Part shown: piece after piece, positions 42,109 through 51,960 of the stretch | Position numbering within the stretch: position 1 is the stretch's first letter | Layout: each line of letters begins with the position of its first letter | DNA from: Streptomyces ficellus | GTDB lineage: Bacteria; Actinomycetota; Actinomycetes; Streptomycetales; Streptomycetaceae | NCBI RefSeq assembly: GCF_009739905.1 | Contig: NZ_CP034279.1 | Coordinates: forward strand, 248,001-312,000 | Reading direction: 5' to 3' | DNA length: 64,000 nt | Made by a program: the position numbers and the translations under genes | The notes under the pieces: generated by a model | The model's input: only the letters and a program-made list of their open reading frames with translations | What the model was told of the DNA's origin: nothing | Database searches by the model: none

Positions 42109-43568
42109 GGTTCGGGCTGCTGGAGGAAGTCGATCCGGGAGACCAACTGCTTCACCCGGTCGTGAACCGCCGGGTGGTCGAGCATGTGGAGGACCTCGCC
42201 GGGCTTGAGGCCCTGGGCGCGCTTGGCGAGTTCGAACAGTTCGTCCGCCACCGCGCCTTCCTCGGCGGTCATGTACCGCTTGGCCAGTTGGAGCGCCTGC
42301 CGTGCTTCGGCGAGGTCCTCGGCCGACAGGCGCGTCTCGTCGACGTGGGGCCGGGCCATGATGCGTGTGATCAGCTCGGCGTAGCGGTCGTACAGCCTGC
42401 GCGCGTGGGCCCGGTCCTCTTCGCTGAGCCGCGTCTGCCGGGCCCGGTTCACCAGCCGGTCCTCGTTGTGGAAGAACACGTCGATCAGGTACTTGCCGGT
42501 GCGCGTACGGCTCAGGTGCTGCTCCCGGAACTCCTTCTCCAGTTGCTGGTGCACCGAGAGGTCCTCGCCGAGCATGCTGGAGGCCATGGAGATGATCAGG
42601 CAGCCGCCGCAGTGGTCCTCGTTGCCGCCCGCCCCGCCCTGGCAGACGATGGATCCCGAGTCACCGCCTTCGCAGAGCCAGGCGGTCGCGATCTGGCTGT
42701 CGAACGTGGCCGGGCCGAAGTTGTAGGCGAGCGTCAGCGTCGCGTCGATCTCGAGGACGGTCGAGGTGGTGTACTCGGTGGTGCGCCCGACCTTCTCGAC
42801 GTTCATGCCGATCTGGGCGGTGGCGGTCGAGCCGGCTCCGGCGGGGAAGGCGATGTTGAGCTGGGTCATCACGTCCTGGATGGGGTTGATGAACGTCCGG
42901 TTGCAGGAGCCGGCGAACAGCAGTCCCACGGCGGGGTGGCCGGGGCCGGGCACCGGCATGAGGTTGTTCATCATCCGGTCGACGACGTCACCCGGATTGG
43001 TGACCTGGGCGATGGCGGCGTCGATGGTGTTGCCGGACATCCCGATGGTGGTGAAGCGTTTCAGTGTGGCGATGGTGTCGCCGGGCGCGGTGCCGCCGTC
43101 GAAGGTGCCGGGCTGGATGATCGCGTCACCGGGCATGGCGGCGTTGTGATTGGCCAGTACGTGGTTGTTGCTGAGGATGCACAGGCTCGAGTCGGTGTTG
43201 TCCCGTACGAGGCATCCCAGGGTTCCCGCGGTGACGAGCGGATGGCCGATGCTGATCCCGGAGGGCGCCGGACGGGTCCGGGCCGTGAACTCCAGCGGGT
43301 AGACCGGCCCGGTCTCCACCACGTCGACCTCGATGGAGTCGCCTCCGACGTACAGGCGCTGGGGCAGGTGCCGGGAGGGTGGGAGGTACCGGTCGGAGAC
43401 CTTGCGGGCCACGTAGATCACGACGGCGGGTTCGTCGGTCCGGGACCCGCCGGTGGTCCGCTGCCCGAAGGCCATGCCGATGATGTTGGGGTCCTGCTGG
43501 TACGCCGGCCAGTACGTCCTGCGTACGGACTGGGACAAGGCCCGGGCCTTCGCATAGCGCTCGTCCAC
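42105..43568 (-). CDS. Trypsin-like (Nal1-type) serine peptidase with C-terminal helical domain
   Basis: 487 residues from GTG 43568, with GGGAG ten bases upstream; no signal peptide, so it appears cytoplasmic. An N-terminal domain (IIGMAFGQRTTG, AVVIYVARKVS, VDVVETGPV) precedes a chymotrypsin-fold core: catalytic His in CILSNNHVLAN, Asp probably in TIDAAIAQV, catalytic Ser in CEGGDSGSIV. Cys residues cluster around the Ser (NEDHCGGCL). A 170-residue helical tail rich in Glu/Arg follows. It is translationally coupled to the polyprenyl synthase, an unexpected pairing. Family resemblance to plant Nal1 peptidases is from memory. Confidence 0.78.
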   Translation of the reverse strand: MDERYAKARALSQSVRRTYWPAYQQDPNIIGMAFGQRTTGGSRTDEPAVVIYVARKVSDRYLPPSRHLPQRLYVGGDSIEVDVVETGPVYPLEFTARTRPAPSGISIGHPLVTAGTLGCLVRDNTDSSLCILSNNHVLANHNAAMPGDAIIQPGTFDGGTAPGDTIATLKRFTTIGMSGNTIDAAIAQVTNPGDVVDRMMNNLMPVPGPGHPAVGLLFAGSCNRTFINPIQDVMTQLNIAFPAGAGSTATAQIGMNVEKVGRTTEYTTSTVLEIDATLTLAYNFGPATFDSQIATAWLCEGGDSGSIVCQGGAGGNEDHCGGCLIISMASSMLGEDLSVHQQLEKEFREQHLSRTRTGKYLIDVFFHNEDRLVNRARQTRLSEEDRAHARRLYDRYAELITRIMARPHVDETRLSAEDLAEARQALQLAKRYMTAEEGAVADELFELAKRAQGLKPGEVLHMLDHPAVHDRVKQLVSRIDFLQQPEP

Positions 43569-43866
43569 GACAGATGTTCTCCCGGTCCGCTCCTTCGGCC
43601 ACGGCCGGCCCCGGCCCGCGTCACGGCCGTGACGCGGTCGGGTGCGCGGTTCGCCGAACCTCCACCTGTCTGAAGCATCCGGCGTCCGGCGTCCCGCGGC
43701 CCCTTCTGATCGGCTGTGCCGGTGACGGCGCTCCCCCGTCCGGTGCGTCCTGCCATCCCGCGGGCTCGTCCCGGAGCGACCGGCCCTGCGGGCGGCGGGG
43801 CGGGGCGGCCTGTACGCTCGGGGGACGAGGTTGCCGATCCATCGCGAACAGGCCAGAGAGCCCCTC

Positions 43867-44100
43867 ATGAGCGAGCCGAACACCCTTGAGCGCGTCCGCA
43901 GCACCCTGAACCGGCATCGGACGCACCTGCTGGAGACCTACCGAGCCGTCGGAGTGGGCATCGGACAGGCCGCCCCGTCCGCCACCTCGTACTGCATCAC
44001 GGTGTACCTGCTGTCGAGCGCCGACATCCCGCAGGAGCCGGTCGCCATCGACGGAGTGCCGCTGCGGTTCGAGGTCACCGGCCCGGTCCGGCTGATGTGA
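43867..44100 (+). CDS. Small protein resembling the protease's N-terminal domain
   Basis: 77 residues. AVGVGIGQ, YCITVYLLSS and FEVTGPV align in order with IIGMAFGQ, AVVIYVARK and VDVVETGPV of the divergent protease's N-terminal domain, with a shorter loop. It stops where the protease core would begin. The start at 43867 has AGAGAG upstream. It may bind the protease as an inhibitor or folding partner, or be a degenerate copy. Its clean codon use and intact frame favour a real gene. Confidence 0.65.
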   Translation: MSEPNTLERVRSTLNRHRTHLLETYRAVGVGIGQAAPSATSYCITVYLLSSADIPQEPVAIDGVPLRFEVTGPVRLM

Positions 44101-44142
44101 CGACGGGGCCGGTCACACCGGGCCGCCGACCCTCGGGTTCAG

Positions 44143-44696
44143 GTGGTCAGTTCCCGGCGTCGCACGCTTTCCTGCCCGTCGGCGCACGCGGACCGGCCCG
44201 CGTCGCAGACATGGGCCCGTCGCGCTCGGTACGGACTGCGGGGGCCGTCCCGGCCCGGCGCGCGCAACGCCGTGGACGGGCCGACCGCCCGGCAACTGGC
44301 CGACGCCTTCCGGGCGTTCGAGGAATGCCGTTGATCGACGGCGGTACGGTCCGGCTGCCGCGGCTGATCGGTGAGAGCCGCGCCATGGACCTGATCCTGA
44401 CCGGCCGCCCGGTCCCGGCCGCCGAGGTGTACGCGATCGGCCTCGCCAACCGTCTCGTACCGCCGGGGCGGTCGCGGTACGCGGCTGAGGAACTCGCCCG
44501 CGAGATCGCCGCCTTCCCGCAGGCATGCCTGCGTCACGACCGGCTCTCCGTGCGCGAGCAGCACGGCCTGCCCGAACCCGAGGCGCTGGCCGCCGAGTTC
44601 CGCCACGGCATGGTGCCACTGTCGGCCGGCGAGACCCTTTCGGGCGCGGCGCGCTTCGCCTCCGGCGCGGGACGGCACGGTTCCTTCACCGACTGA
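44143..44696 (+). pseudogene. Enoyl-CoA hydratase (crotonase) remnant with internal deletion
   Basis: An N-terminal piece in one frame (RPGARNAVDGPTARQLADAFRAFEE) stops at 44334. A C-terminal piece in another frame begins at about 44325: PLIDGGTVRLPRLIGESRAMDLILTGRPV, then GLANRLVPP and a normal tail. The 70 to 80 residues between, which build the oxyanion hole, are missing, and the junction shifts the frame. The gene is dead. Confidence 0.8.
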
Positions 44697-44784
44697 CACC
44701 GGCTGACCCGTCACGACGGCGGCCCGGACGCGGGGCGTACGCTGGCGGCGATCATCATTGGGGCGCGGAACAGGCGGGGCGAGC

Positions 44785-45483
44785 ATGGCCATTCACCGAC
44801 CGGGACGTCCGGAGGACCTGCCTCCGGGCGAGGAGCTGTGGGCCCGGTGGGCGCTGCTCGCGGCCGTCGAGGCGACCACCGAGGAGGAGCGGCGGCCGAG
44901 CGGCCACCGCACCGGCCGCTGGATCGACGACGAGGGACTCCACTACGACGACTCCGGGTGCACCTGGTGGACCATGTCCCGGATGGGCGAGGGCCGGTTC
45001 GTGCTGTACGGCGAGGACGAGTCGAGCGGCGTGAAGTGGTACGAGCCGCCGATCGACATGCTCGCGGGCGGCCCGGACTGGCTGCCGTACGGCGAGTTGC
45101 GCGACCGGCTCAAGGGCTACGAGCTGGGCTGCGTCTACTGGTACGACAACGGGACCTGGGCCCGCGCGCCGTACCCCGGCGACCTCGGCGACGACGGCCT
45201 GGACTGCGGCATCAGCGGTTTCGCCGACCGGGACCACGTGCTGGGTGAGCTGTCCGACCGCGTGGACGACTCCGGGGGCGACTGTGTGGACGACTCCGGA
45301 GGCGGCCTGGACGCGGACGCCCTCCTCGCCGCTGCCGAGGCGCACCGCCTGGCCCCGGCGTCTCTGCTGGAGCGGCTGCGCCCGGTGTACGAGGACGAGC
45401 CGCTGGACCTCCCGGCCGTCGCCAGGGCCCTCGCCCTCGCGGGCATCACCGGCCGGGAACCGAACGAGGGCGCGGCGACATGA
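44785..45483 (+). CDS. Hypothetical acidic protein
   Basis: 232 residues from ATG 44785. It is acidic and Trp/Tyr-rich in the middle (CTWWTMSRMGEGRFVLYGEDE, YGELRDRLKGYELGCVYWYDNGTW), with an internal duplication VDDSGGD/VDDSGGG and a helical C-terminal third. I do not recognise a family beyond streptomycete hypothetical proteins. It ends four bases before the convergent ramB-like gene. Confidence 0.65.
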   Translation: MAIHRPGRPEDLPPGEELWARWALLAAVEATTEEERRPSGHRTGRWIDDEGLHYDDSGCTWWTMSRMGEGRFVLYGEDESSGVKWYEPPIDMLAGGPDWLPYGELRDRLKGYELGCVYWYDNGTWARAPYPGDLGDDGLDCGISGFADRDHVLGELSDRVDDSGGDCVDDSGGGLDADALLAAAEAHRLAPASLLERLRPVYEDEPLDLPAVARALALAGITGREPNEGAAT

Positions 45484-45487
45484 CGCG

Positions 45488-46894
45488 TCAGCGCGGGTCG
45501 GGGCGCACCGCGTAGGGGACGAAGGTGCTGCTGTTGGGGTCGATCCGCAAGGGGCGGCCGAGCGGGGGTGCCGCGCGCTGTGGGCAGTCGAGGCGTTCAC
45601 AGACGCGGCAGCCCATGCCGATGGGGGTGGCGGCGGAGGTGCTGTCGAGGTCGAGCCCGTCGGAGTACACGAGCCGGCGGGCGTGGCGGAGTTCGCAGCC
45701 CAGGCCGATGGCGAACGTCTTGCGAGGTTCGCCCCAGCCTCCCCGGTGCCGGGTGAGGGCGCGGGCGGTCCACAAGTAGCGCTGGCCGTCGGGCATTTCA
45801 GCGACCTGGACGTGGATGCGACCCGGGGCGGTGAACGCCTCGTAGACGTTCCAGAGCGGGCAGGTGCCACCGGCCCGGGAGAAGTGGAAGCCGGTGGCGG
45901 ACTGGCGTTTGGACATGTTGCCTGCGCGGTCGACGCGTACGAACGAGAACGGCACTCCGCGCAGGCGGGGGCGCTGGAGCGTGCTGAGCCGGTGGCAGAC
46001 GGTTTCGTAGCCCAGACCGTAGCGGTCGGTGAGGCGCTCGATGTCGTAGCGCATCTCCTCGGCCGCGGCGTGGAAGGCGCGGTACGGGAGGACGAGCGCG
46101 GCGGCGAAGTAGTTGGCGATCCCGATGCGGGCCAGGGCGTGGGTGGGCGTTCCGGGAGCGAAGTCCTCGGCGGCCTGGCGGTCCAGTTCGTCGCCGTACT
46201 CCAGCAGGGCCAGTTGGGTGGCCATGCGGAACGCACGCTGTCCCGGGCGTAGCCGCGGGGAGAGTGCGAGGGTGCGCGTCGTCCCGTCGTAATGGTGCAG
46301 GTGGTCACCGCTCTCGTCGGTCAGGCGGACGCCGTGGGCCTCGGCGAGCCGGGCCGCGAGGGCGCGGACGACGTCGCCGGGGTGGATGCCGGTCTCCCCG
46401 GCCAGGCGCTCGGCGGCGACGTCGGTGTCGTGCAGGTAGTTCTGGCGGCGGTAGAAGAACTCCCGGATCTCCTCGTGGGGCGTGCGGGGCGTCCCACCGA
46501 TCGGGCCCCGGCCGTCGCCCGTGTCGGCGATCCGCTCGGAGAGGAGCTGGTTGCGGCGTCCGAGGTCGAGCAGGACCTGGGCGACCGCGGGCATGCGCGA
46601 GGCGAGTTCGGCGAGGTCGGCCGGGGTGACGCGGGAATCGGCGATCTCTCCGGTCAGCGCTTCGCGCAGGTCGGCGACGAGCCTGGTCGTGTCGCGTTCG
46701 GAGAAGAAGCCGGGGTCCACGCCGAAGCTCTCCGTGAGCCGCAGCAGGACGGGGACGGTGAGCGGCCGGGAGTCGTGCTCCATCTGGTTGAGGTAGCTCG
46801 GGGAGATGCCCAGGGCGCGGGCCAGGTCGGCCTGGGTCATCCGGCGCTCCTCGCGCAGCCGTCGCAGCCGCGCCCCCGCGTACGTCTTGCTCAT
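45488..46894 (-). CDS. ramB: RamB-like regulator of the glyoxylate shunt (XRE + IrrE-like)
   Basis: 468 residues. An N-terminal XRE helix-turn-helix ([38 protein letters not shown]) is followed by an IrrE-like region and the C-terminal DUF2083/ScfR-type domain with [42 protein letters not shown] and a late Cys cluster ([15 protein letters not shown]). This is the RamB/short-chain-acyl regulator family, which controls aceA and aceB in actinobacteria. It is divergent from aceA. ATG 46894 has GGGGGAG upstream. Confidence 0.9.
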   Translation of the reverse strand: MSKTYAGARLRRLREERRMTQADLARALGISPSYLNQMEHDSRPLTVPVLLRLTESFGVDPGFFSERDTTRLVADLREALTGEIADSRVTPADLAELASRMPAVAQVLLDLGRRNQLLSERIADTGDGRGPIGGTPRTPHEEIREFFYRRQNYLHDTDVAAERLAGETGIHPGDVVRALAARLAEAHGVRLTDESGDHLHHYDGTTRTLALSPRLRPGQRAFRMATQLALLEYGDELDRQAAEDFAPGTPTHALARIGIANYFAAALVLPYRAFHAAAEEMRYDIERLTDRYGLGYETVCHRLSTLQRPRLRGVPFSFVRVDRAGNMSKRQSATGFHFSRAGGTCPLWNVYEAFTAPGRIHVQVAEMPDGQRYLWTARALTRHRGGWGEPRKTFAIGLGCELRHARRLVYSDGLDLDSTSAATPIGMGCRVCERLDCPQRAAPPLGRPLRIDPNSSTFVPYAVRPDPR

Positions 46895-46930
46895 CGCTCG
46901 CTCCCCCGCGTACCCACCGCTCGTTCCTCG

Positions 46931-46979
46931 CGCCCCACGCCCCACGCCCCATGCCCCATGCCGCATGCCGCATGCCGCA
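46931..46979. repeat. Seven 7-bp tandem repeats upstream of ramB
   Basis: Seven consecutive heptamers of the form (C/T)GCC(C/G)CA, graded from CGCCCCA through TGCCCCA to TGCCGCA, lie 37 bases before the ramB ATG. The gradual drift between neighbours points to slippage expansion. Confidence 0.85.
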
Positions 46980-47366
46980 CGTCACGTGTCGCGCGATGCC
47001 GTCAGCGTACGCGAACCCCGCGGCACCGCGAACCCTTCGCAAACGTGGCAAAGACGCGGGACAAGATTCGCAGAAGTTGGCACACGTCCACGGTTGTTGG
47101 CACTCAGTGCCAGTGCCAGAGTTCATCGCAGCGGCCCGCCGGACCCGGTGGCCGCCGTCCGGAGACCGGGGCGCGATTCACGCACTGACGTCGGTGATCC
47201 CGGCAGTGACGGCGGTCCGATTCGGCAGCGTTGCTCACCTTCCGCCTCCCGGCGGGACGGCGGGTCGCACCCACATCCAGTCGGCATCGGACACACAGTG
47301 CCACCCCATCCTCCCTCAGCGGCCGGAGGGTTGGCAGACGCGACACAACGAGAGACGGTGACACTC
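46980..47366. promoter_or_regulatory. ramB-aceA divergent control region
   Basis: TTCGCAAAC (about 47036-47044), GGCAAAG (47047-47053) and TTCGCAGAAG (about 47068-47077) are clustered; TTTGCNAA-type sequences are the core of known RamB sites. No further gene is seen in the 470-base space. Confidence 0.4.
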
Positions 47367-48650
<1,284 letters not shown>

Positions 48651-48816
48651 GAACGCCCGCCGGCGGGCCCCCAGGCCCGCCCCCGGCCCCCGCCCCGCGG
48701 TCTCGCGCCGCGGTCCCACGCAGCAGGCCGTGCCGGGCCCCCGGTTCCGCCGGCCGGGCGGGGGCCGGGCGACCGTGTCCGTCCGCCCCCGCTCCGCTCC
48801 CCACTCAGGAGGCCCC

Positions 48817-50427
48817 ATGACCACCGCCAGCGCACTGACCCACCGGCTCCGCGTCCTCGCGGCCCCGGGCGAACGTCACGACGAGATCCTCACCCCCGCG
48901 GCCCTGGACTTCGTCGGGACCCTCGTCGCCGCCTTCCGCGAGCGCCGGCTGGAGGTGCTGAAGGAGCGCCGCCGGCAGGCGATCCGCCTTTCGGCCGGCT
49001 CTCCCCTCGAGTTCCCCCTGGTGACGTCCGCCGTCCGCGACGACCCCACCTGGCGCGTCGCCCCTCCGGCGCCGGGGCTGACGGACCGCCGTGTCGAGAT
49101 CACCGGTCCGCCCGAGCGCCGTACGGCCGTGAACGCGCTCAACTCCGGGGCCCAGGTGTGGATGGCGGACTTCGAGGATGCCACCGCACCCACCTGGGAC
49201 AACGTCGTCGGCGGCCAGCTCACGCTGCTCGACGCCATCGAACGGCGCATCGACTTCACGGCCCCCGGAGGGAAGGCGTACCGGCTGGGCGCCCCCGGCA
49301 GCCTCGCCACCATCGTGATCCGCCCGCGCGGCTGGCACCTCACCGAGGAGCACCTGGAGCTCGACGGCGAGACCGTCCCGGCTTCTCTCGTCGACTTCGG
49401 CCTGTACTTCTTCCACTGCGCCCGGCGCCAGCTGGACGCCGGGCACGGACCGTACTTCTACCTGCCCAAGCTGGAGAACCGCTACGAGGCCCGGCTGTGG
49501 AACGACGTCTTCGTCCTCGCCCAGGAGCTCCTCGGCATCCCGCGCGGCACCGTCCGCGCCACCGTGCTCATCGAGACGATCACCGCCGCCTTCGAGATGG
49601 AGGAGATCCTCTACGAGCTGCGCGAGCACAGCTCCGGTCTCAACGCGGGCCGCTGGGACTACCTGTTCAGCATGATCAAGACGTTCGGGCACCGGACCGA
49701 CTTCCTGCTGCCCGACCGTGCCAGGGTCACCATGACGGCCCCCTTCATGCGCGCGTACACCGAACTGCTCGTCCGCACCTGCCACAAGCGCGGCGCCCAC
49801 GCCATCGGCGGCATGGCCGCCCAGGTGCCCGGTAAGGACCCGGCCGCCCACGAGGCCGCCCTGGCCACGGTCCGGCTCGACAAGGAACGCGAGGCGGAGG
49901 ACGGCTTCGACGGCTCCTGGGTCGCCCACCCCCGGCTCGTCCCGGTGTGCCGGGCGGTGTTCGACGGCGTCCTGGGAGAACGGCCGCACCAGCTGGACCG
50001 TACCCGTGACGACGTCGAGGTCACCGCGGCCGACCTGCTGTCCGTGCGCCGCGTCAGCGGCCCGCCCACCCCGGAGGGCGTGCGCACCAACATCGCGGTC
50101 GCCCTGCGCTACTTCGACGCCTGGCTGCGCGGGCGGGGGGCGGTCGCCCTCAACGGGCTGATGGAGGACGCGGCCACCGCCGAGATCGCCCGTGTGCAGG
50201 TCTGGCAGTGGCTGCGCCACCGGGTCGTCGACCGCGAGACGGTGCTGGCCGTACTGGACGACGAGGTCGCCGCTCTGGGGGCCGAGTACCCGTGGGCGGC
50301 GGTCGACGAGGTCCGGGCGCTCTTCGAGCACACGGCGCTGAACAGCGCGCTGCCGCTCTTCTTCACGCCGGACGCCTACTCGCGCCACCTCGTCCGCCGC
50401 GCGGACCGCGGGGAGGGCCGGTCATGA
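48817..50427 (+). CDS. aceB: Malate synthase A
   Basis: 536 residues. MADFEDATAPTWDNVV, KLENRYEARLWNDVF, VLIETITAAFEMEEILYELREHSSGLNAGRWDYLFS and GGMAAQVPGKDP mark the family. It condenses glyoxylate with acetyl-CoA, completing the shunt with aceA. CAGGAGG precedes the ATG, and its stop overlaps the next gene's start (ATGA). Confidence 0.97.
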   Translation: MTTASALTHRLRVLAAPGERHDEILTPAALDFVGTLVAAFRERRLEVLKERRRQAIRLSAGSPLEFPLVTSAVRDDPTWRVAPPAPGLTDRRVEITGPPERRTAVNALNSGAQVWMADFEDATAPTWDNVVGGQLTLLDAIERRIDFTAPGGKAYRLGAPGSLATIVIRPRGWHLTEEHLELDGETVPASLVDFGLYFFHCARRQLDAGHGPYFYLPKLENRYEARLWNDVFVLAQELLGIPRGTVRATVLIETITAAFEMEEILYELREHSSGLNAGRWDYLFSMIKTFGHRTDFLLPDRARVTMTAPFMRAYTELLVRTCHKRGAHAIGGMAAQVPGKDPAAHEAALATVRLDKEREAEDGFDGSWVAHPRLVPVCRAVFDGVLGERPHQLDRTRDDVEVTAADLLSVRRVSGPPTPEGVRTNIAVALRYFDAWLRGRGAVALNGLMEDAATAEIARVQVWQWLRHRVVDRETVLAVLDDEVAALGAEYPWAAVDEVRALFEHTALNSALPLFFTPDAYSRHLVRRADRGEGRS

Positions 50428-51305
50428 GCGGGCCCGAGCGCGTGGCGGTGCGGCGTGTCGGCGTGGTCGGCGGAGGGCAGATGGGCGCCGGGATCGCGGA
50501 GGTCTGCGCGCGGGCCGGGCTGGACACCGTGCTCTGCGAGGTGGACGCGGTCGCCGCGCGCGCCGCCCGGGAAAGGGTGTCGGCGTCCCTGGACCGTGCG
50601 GTGCGCCGCGGGAAGCTGGAGCGCCGCGCGGCGGGCGACGCGCTCGCCCGCCTGGTCGTCACCGGAAGCCTGGAGGACCTGGCCGACCGGCAGTTGGTCG
50701 TCGAGGCGGTCGTGGAGCACGCGGACGCCAAGACCGAGGTCTTCACCGCGCTCGACAAGATCGTCGAGGATCCGGCGGCGGTACTGGCCACCAACACCTC
50801 GTCCCTCCCGGTCATGCGCCTCGGCATGGCGACCGGCCGCGCGGACCGGGTGGTGGGGCTGCACTTCTTCAACCCGGTGCCCGTGCTGCCACTGGTGGAG
50901 GTCGTGACGTCCCTGCACACCTCGGCCGCGACCGTCGCGCTGGTGGAGGGGTTCGTCACCGGCGTTCTCGGCAAGACGGTGATCCGTTCCCAGGACCGGG
51001 CCGGCTTCGTGGTCAACGCCCTGCTCGTCCCGTACCTCTTGTCGGCCATCCGCATGACGGAGTCCGGGTTCGCCTCGCCCGCCGACGTGGACGCCGGCAT
51101 GGAGCTCGGCTGCGCCCACCCCATGGGTCCGCTCAGGCTCGCGGACCTGATCGGGCTGGACACCGTGGCCTCGATCGCCGAGTCCCTGTACGACGAGTTC
51201 AAGGAGCCGCTGTACGCCCCGCCGCCGCTGCTCCAGCGGATGGTGGAGGCGGGTCTCCTCGGCCGCAAGTCGGGCCGGGGGTTCCACCCGTACGACGGGG
51301 GATGA
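50424..51305 (+). CDS. 3-hydroxyacyl-CoA (3-hydroxybutyryl-CoA) dehydrogenase
   Basis: 293 residues. The NAD-binding start is VGVVGGGQMGAGIAEVCARAG, the catalytic region GLHFFNPVPVLPLVEVV, and the C-terminal domain has DRAGFVVNALLVPYL and GCAHPMGPLRLADLIGLD. It oxidises 3-hydroxyacyl-CoA in short-chain fatty-acid breakdown. Coupled to aceB by a four-base overlap, so it is expressed with the glyoxylate shunt, which fits use of butyrate or poly-hydroxybutyrate. Confidence 0.94.
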   Translation: MSGPERVAVRRVGVVGGGQMGAGIAEVCARAGLDTVLCEVDAVAARAARERVSASLDRAVRRGKLERRAAGDALARLVVTGSLEDLADRQLVVEAVVEHADAKTEVFTALDKIVEDPAAVLATNTSSLPVMRLGMATGRADRVVGLHFFNPVPVLPLVEVVTSLHTSAATVALVEGFVTGVLGKTVIRSQDRAGFVVNALLVPYLLSAIRMTESGFASPADVDAGMELGCAHPMGPLRLADLIGLDTVASIAESLYDEFKEPLYAPPPLLQRMVEAGLLGRKSGRGFHPYDGG

Positions 51306-51341
51306 GCCCGGCGCCGGTTGAGGGGCCGGCGTCAGGTGTCG

Positions 51342-51374
51342 GGGCGGGAAGCGCGGGGATGACGCTTCCCGCCC
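51342..51374 (+). terminator. Terminator of the glyoxylate operon
   Basis: A perfect 12-bp stem (gggcgggaagcg and complement) with a nine-base loop starts 37 bases after the dehydrogenase stop. Confidence 0.75.
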
Positions 51375-51418
51375 GGACGCGTTACCGCTGGGACACGTCC
51401 CCGACCGGACGCGTTCCC

Positions 51419-51505
51419 GCACTCGTACCCGCCGGGCTGTGGGCCCGCACTCGTACGCCCTCCGGGCCGTGGGCCCGCACTCGTACGCCGCCGGGCCGTG
51501 GGCCC
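51419..51505. repeat. Three 28-30-bp tandem repeats before the riboswitch
   Basis: Units start GCACTCGTAC and end GG(C/G)C(T/C)GTGGGCCC. Each contains a short self-pairing gggcc-gtg-ggccc. The three units lie between the terminator and the cobalamin riboswitch. Confidence 0.8.
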
Positions 51506-51589
51506 GTGTGTCCCACCTCACGTCGTCCCCGCCGTCCGAATGCCGGAGGTACCGCTCCGTCGTGCGGCACCGCCGCGTAGGCTGACCGG

Positions 51590-51795
51590 CACAGCTGGTT
51601 CGCCCCCGCCCGCCAGGCGGGAGGCGTCGCAAGAGGGAACCCGGTGGGAATCCGGGACTGCCCCGCAGCGGTGAGCGGGAACGACCGCCGTCATACGCAC
51701 TGGGTCCGCAGGGGCCTGGGAAGCGACGGCCAGTAGGAGACCTCCTCGGGGAGGAAGTGCCCGCGAGTCCGAAGACCTGCCCGCTGTCCGTACGC
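51590..51795 (+). ncRNA. Cobalamin (B12) riboswitch controlling metE
   Basis: The conserved core reads aagagggaacccggtggga (51631 on), followed by ctgccccgcagcggt, and the B12 box gcgagtccgaagacctgcc ends at 51781. Order and spacing match class I cobalamin riboswitches. It lies about 165 bases before metE, the cobalamin-independent methionine synthase. Bound adenosylcobalamin should shut metE off so that the B12-dependent enzyme is used. Confidence 0.93.
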
Positions 51796-51960
51796 GAACC
51801 GTCGCGTGCGGCATCCCGGTGACCTCGAGGGCGGGTCGGCGTACACATCGGGCGGACGGCCGCGCACACCGCGCGAGGCCGCACCGTCCGGTCCGTCACC
51901 CCTTCGCGCTCTCGTCCCGTCCCCGGGATCTCAGGGATTCATCTCGCGAAGGAGATCTCC

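Noticed and set aside
44097..44324. An open frame leading into the crotonase C-terminal piece
   Set aside because: It is only the out-of-frame reading of the N-terminal crotonase remnant; protein similarity lies in the other frame until the deletion junction.
46931..46979. Possible CRISPR array in the heptamer tract
   Set aside because: The repeats are contiguous 7-mers with no spacers, and no cas gene is present.
51419..51505. Possible CRISPR or coding repeat before the riboswitch
   Set aside because: Three contiguous units with no spacers, and no credible gene covers them.
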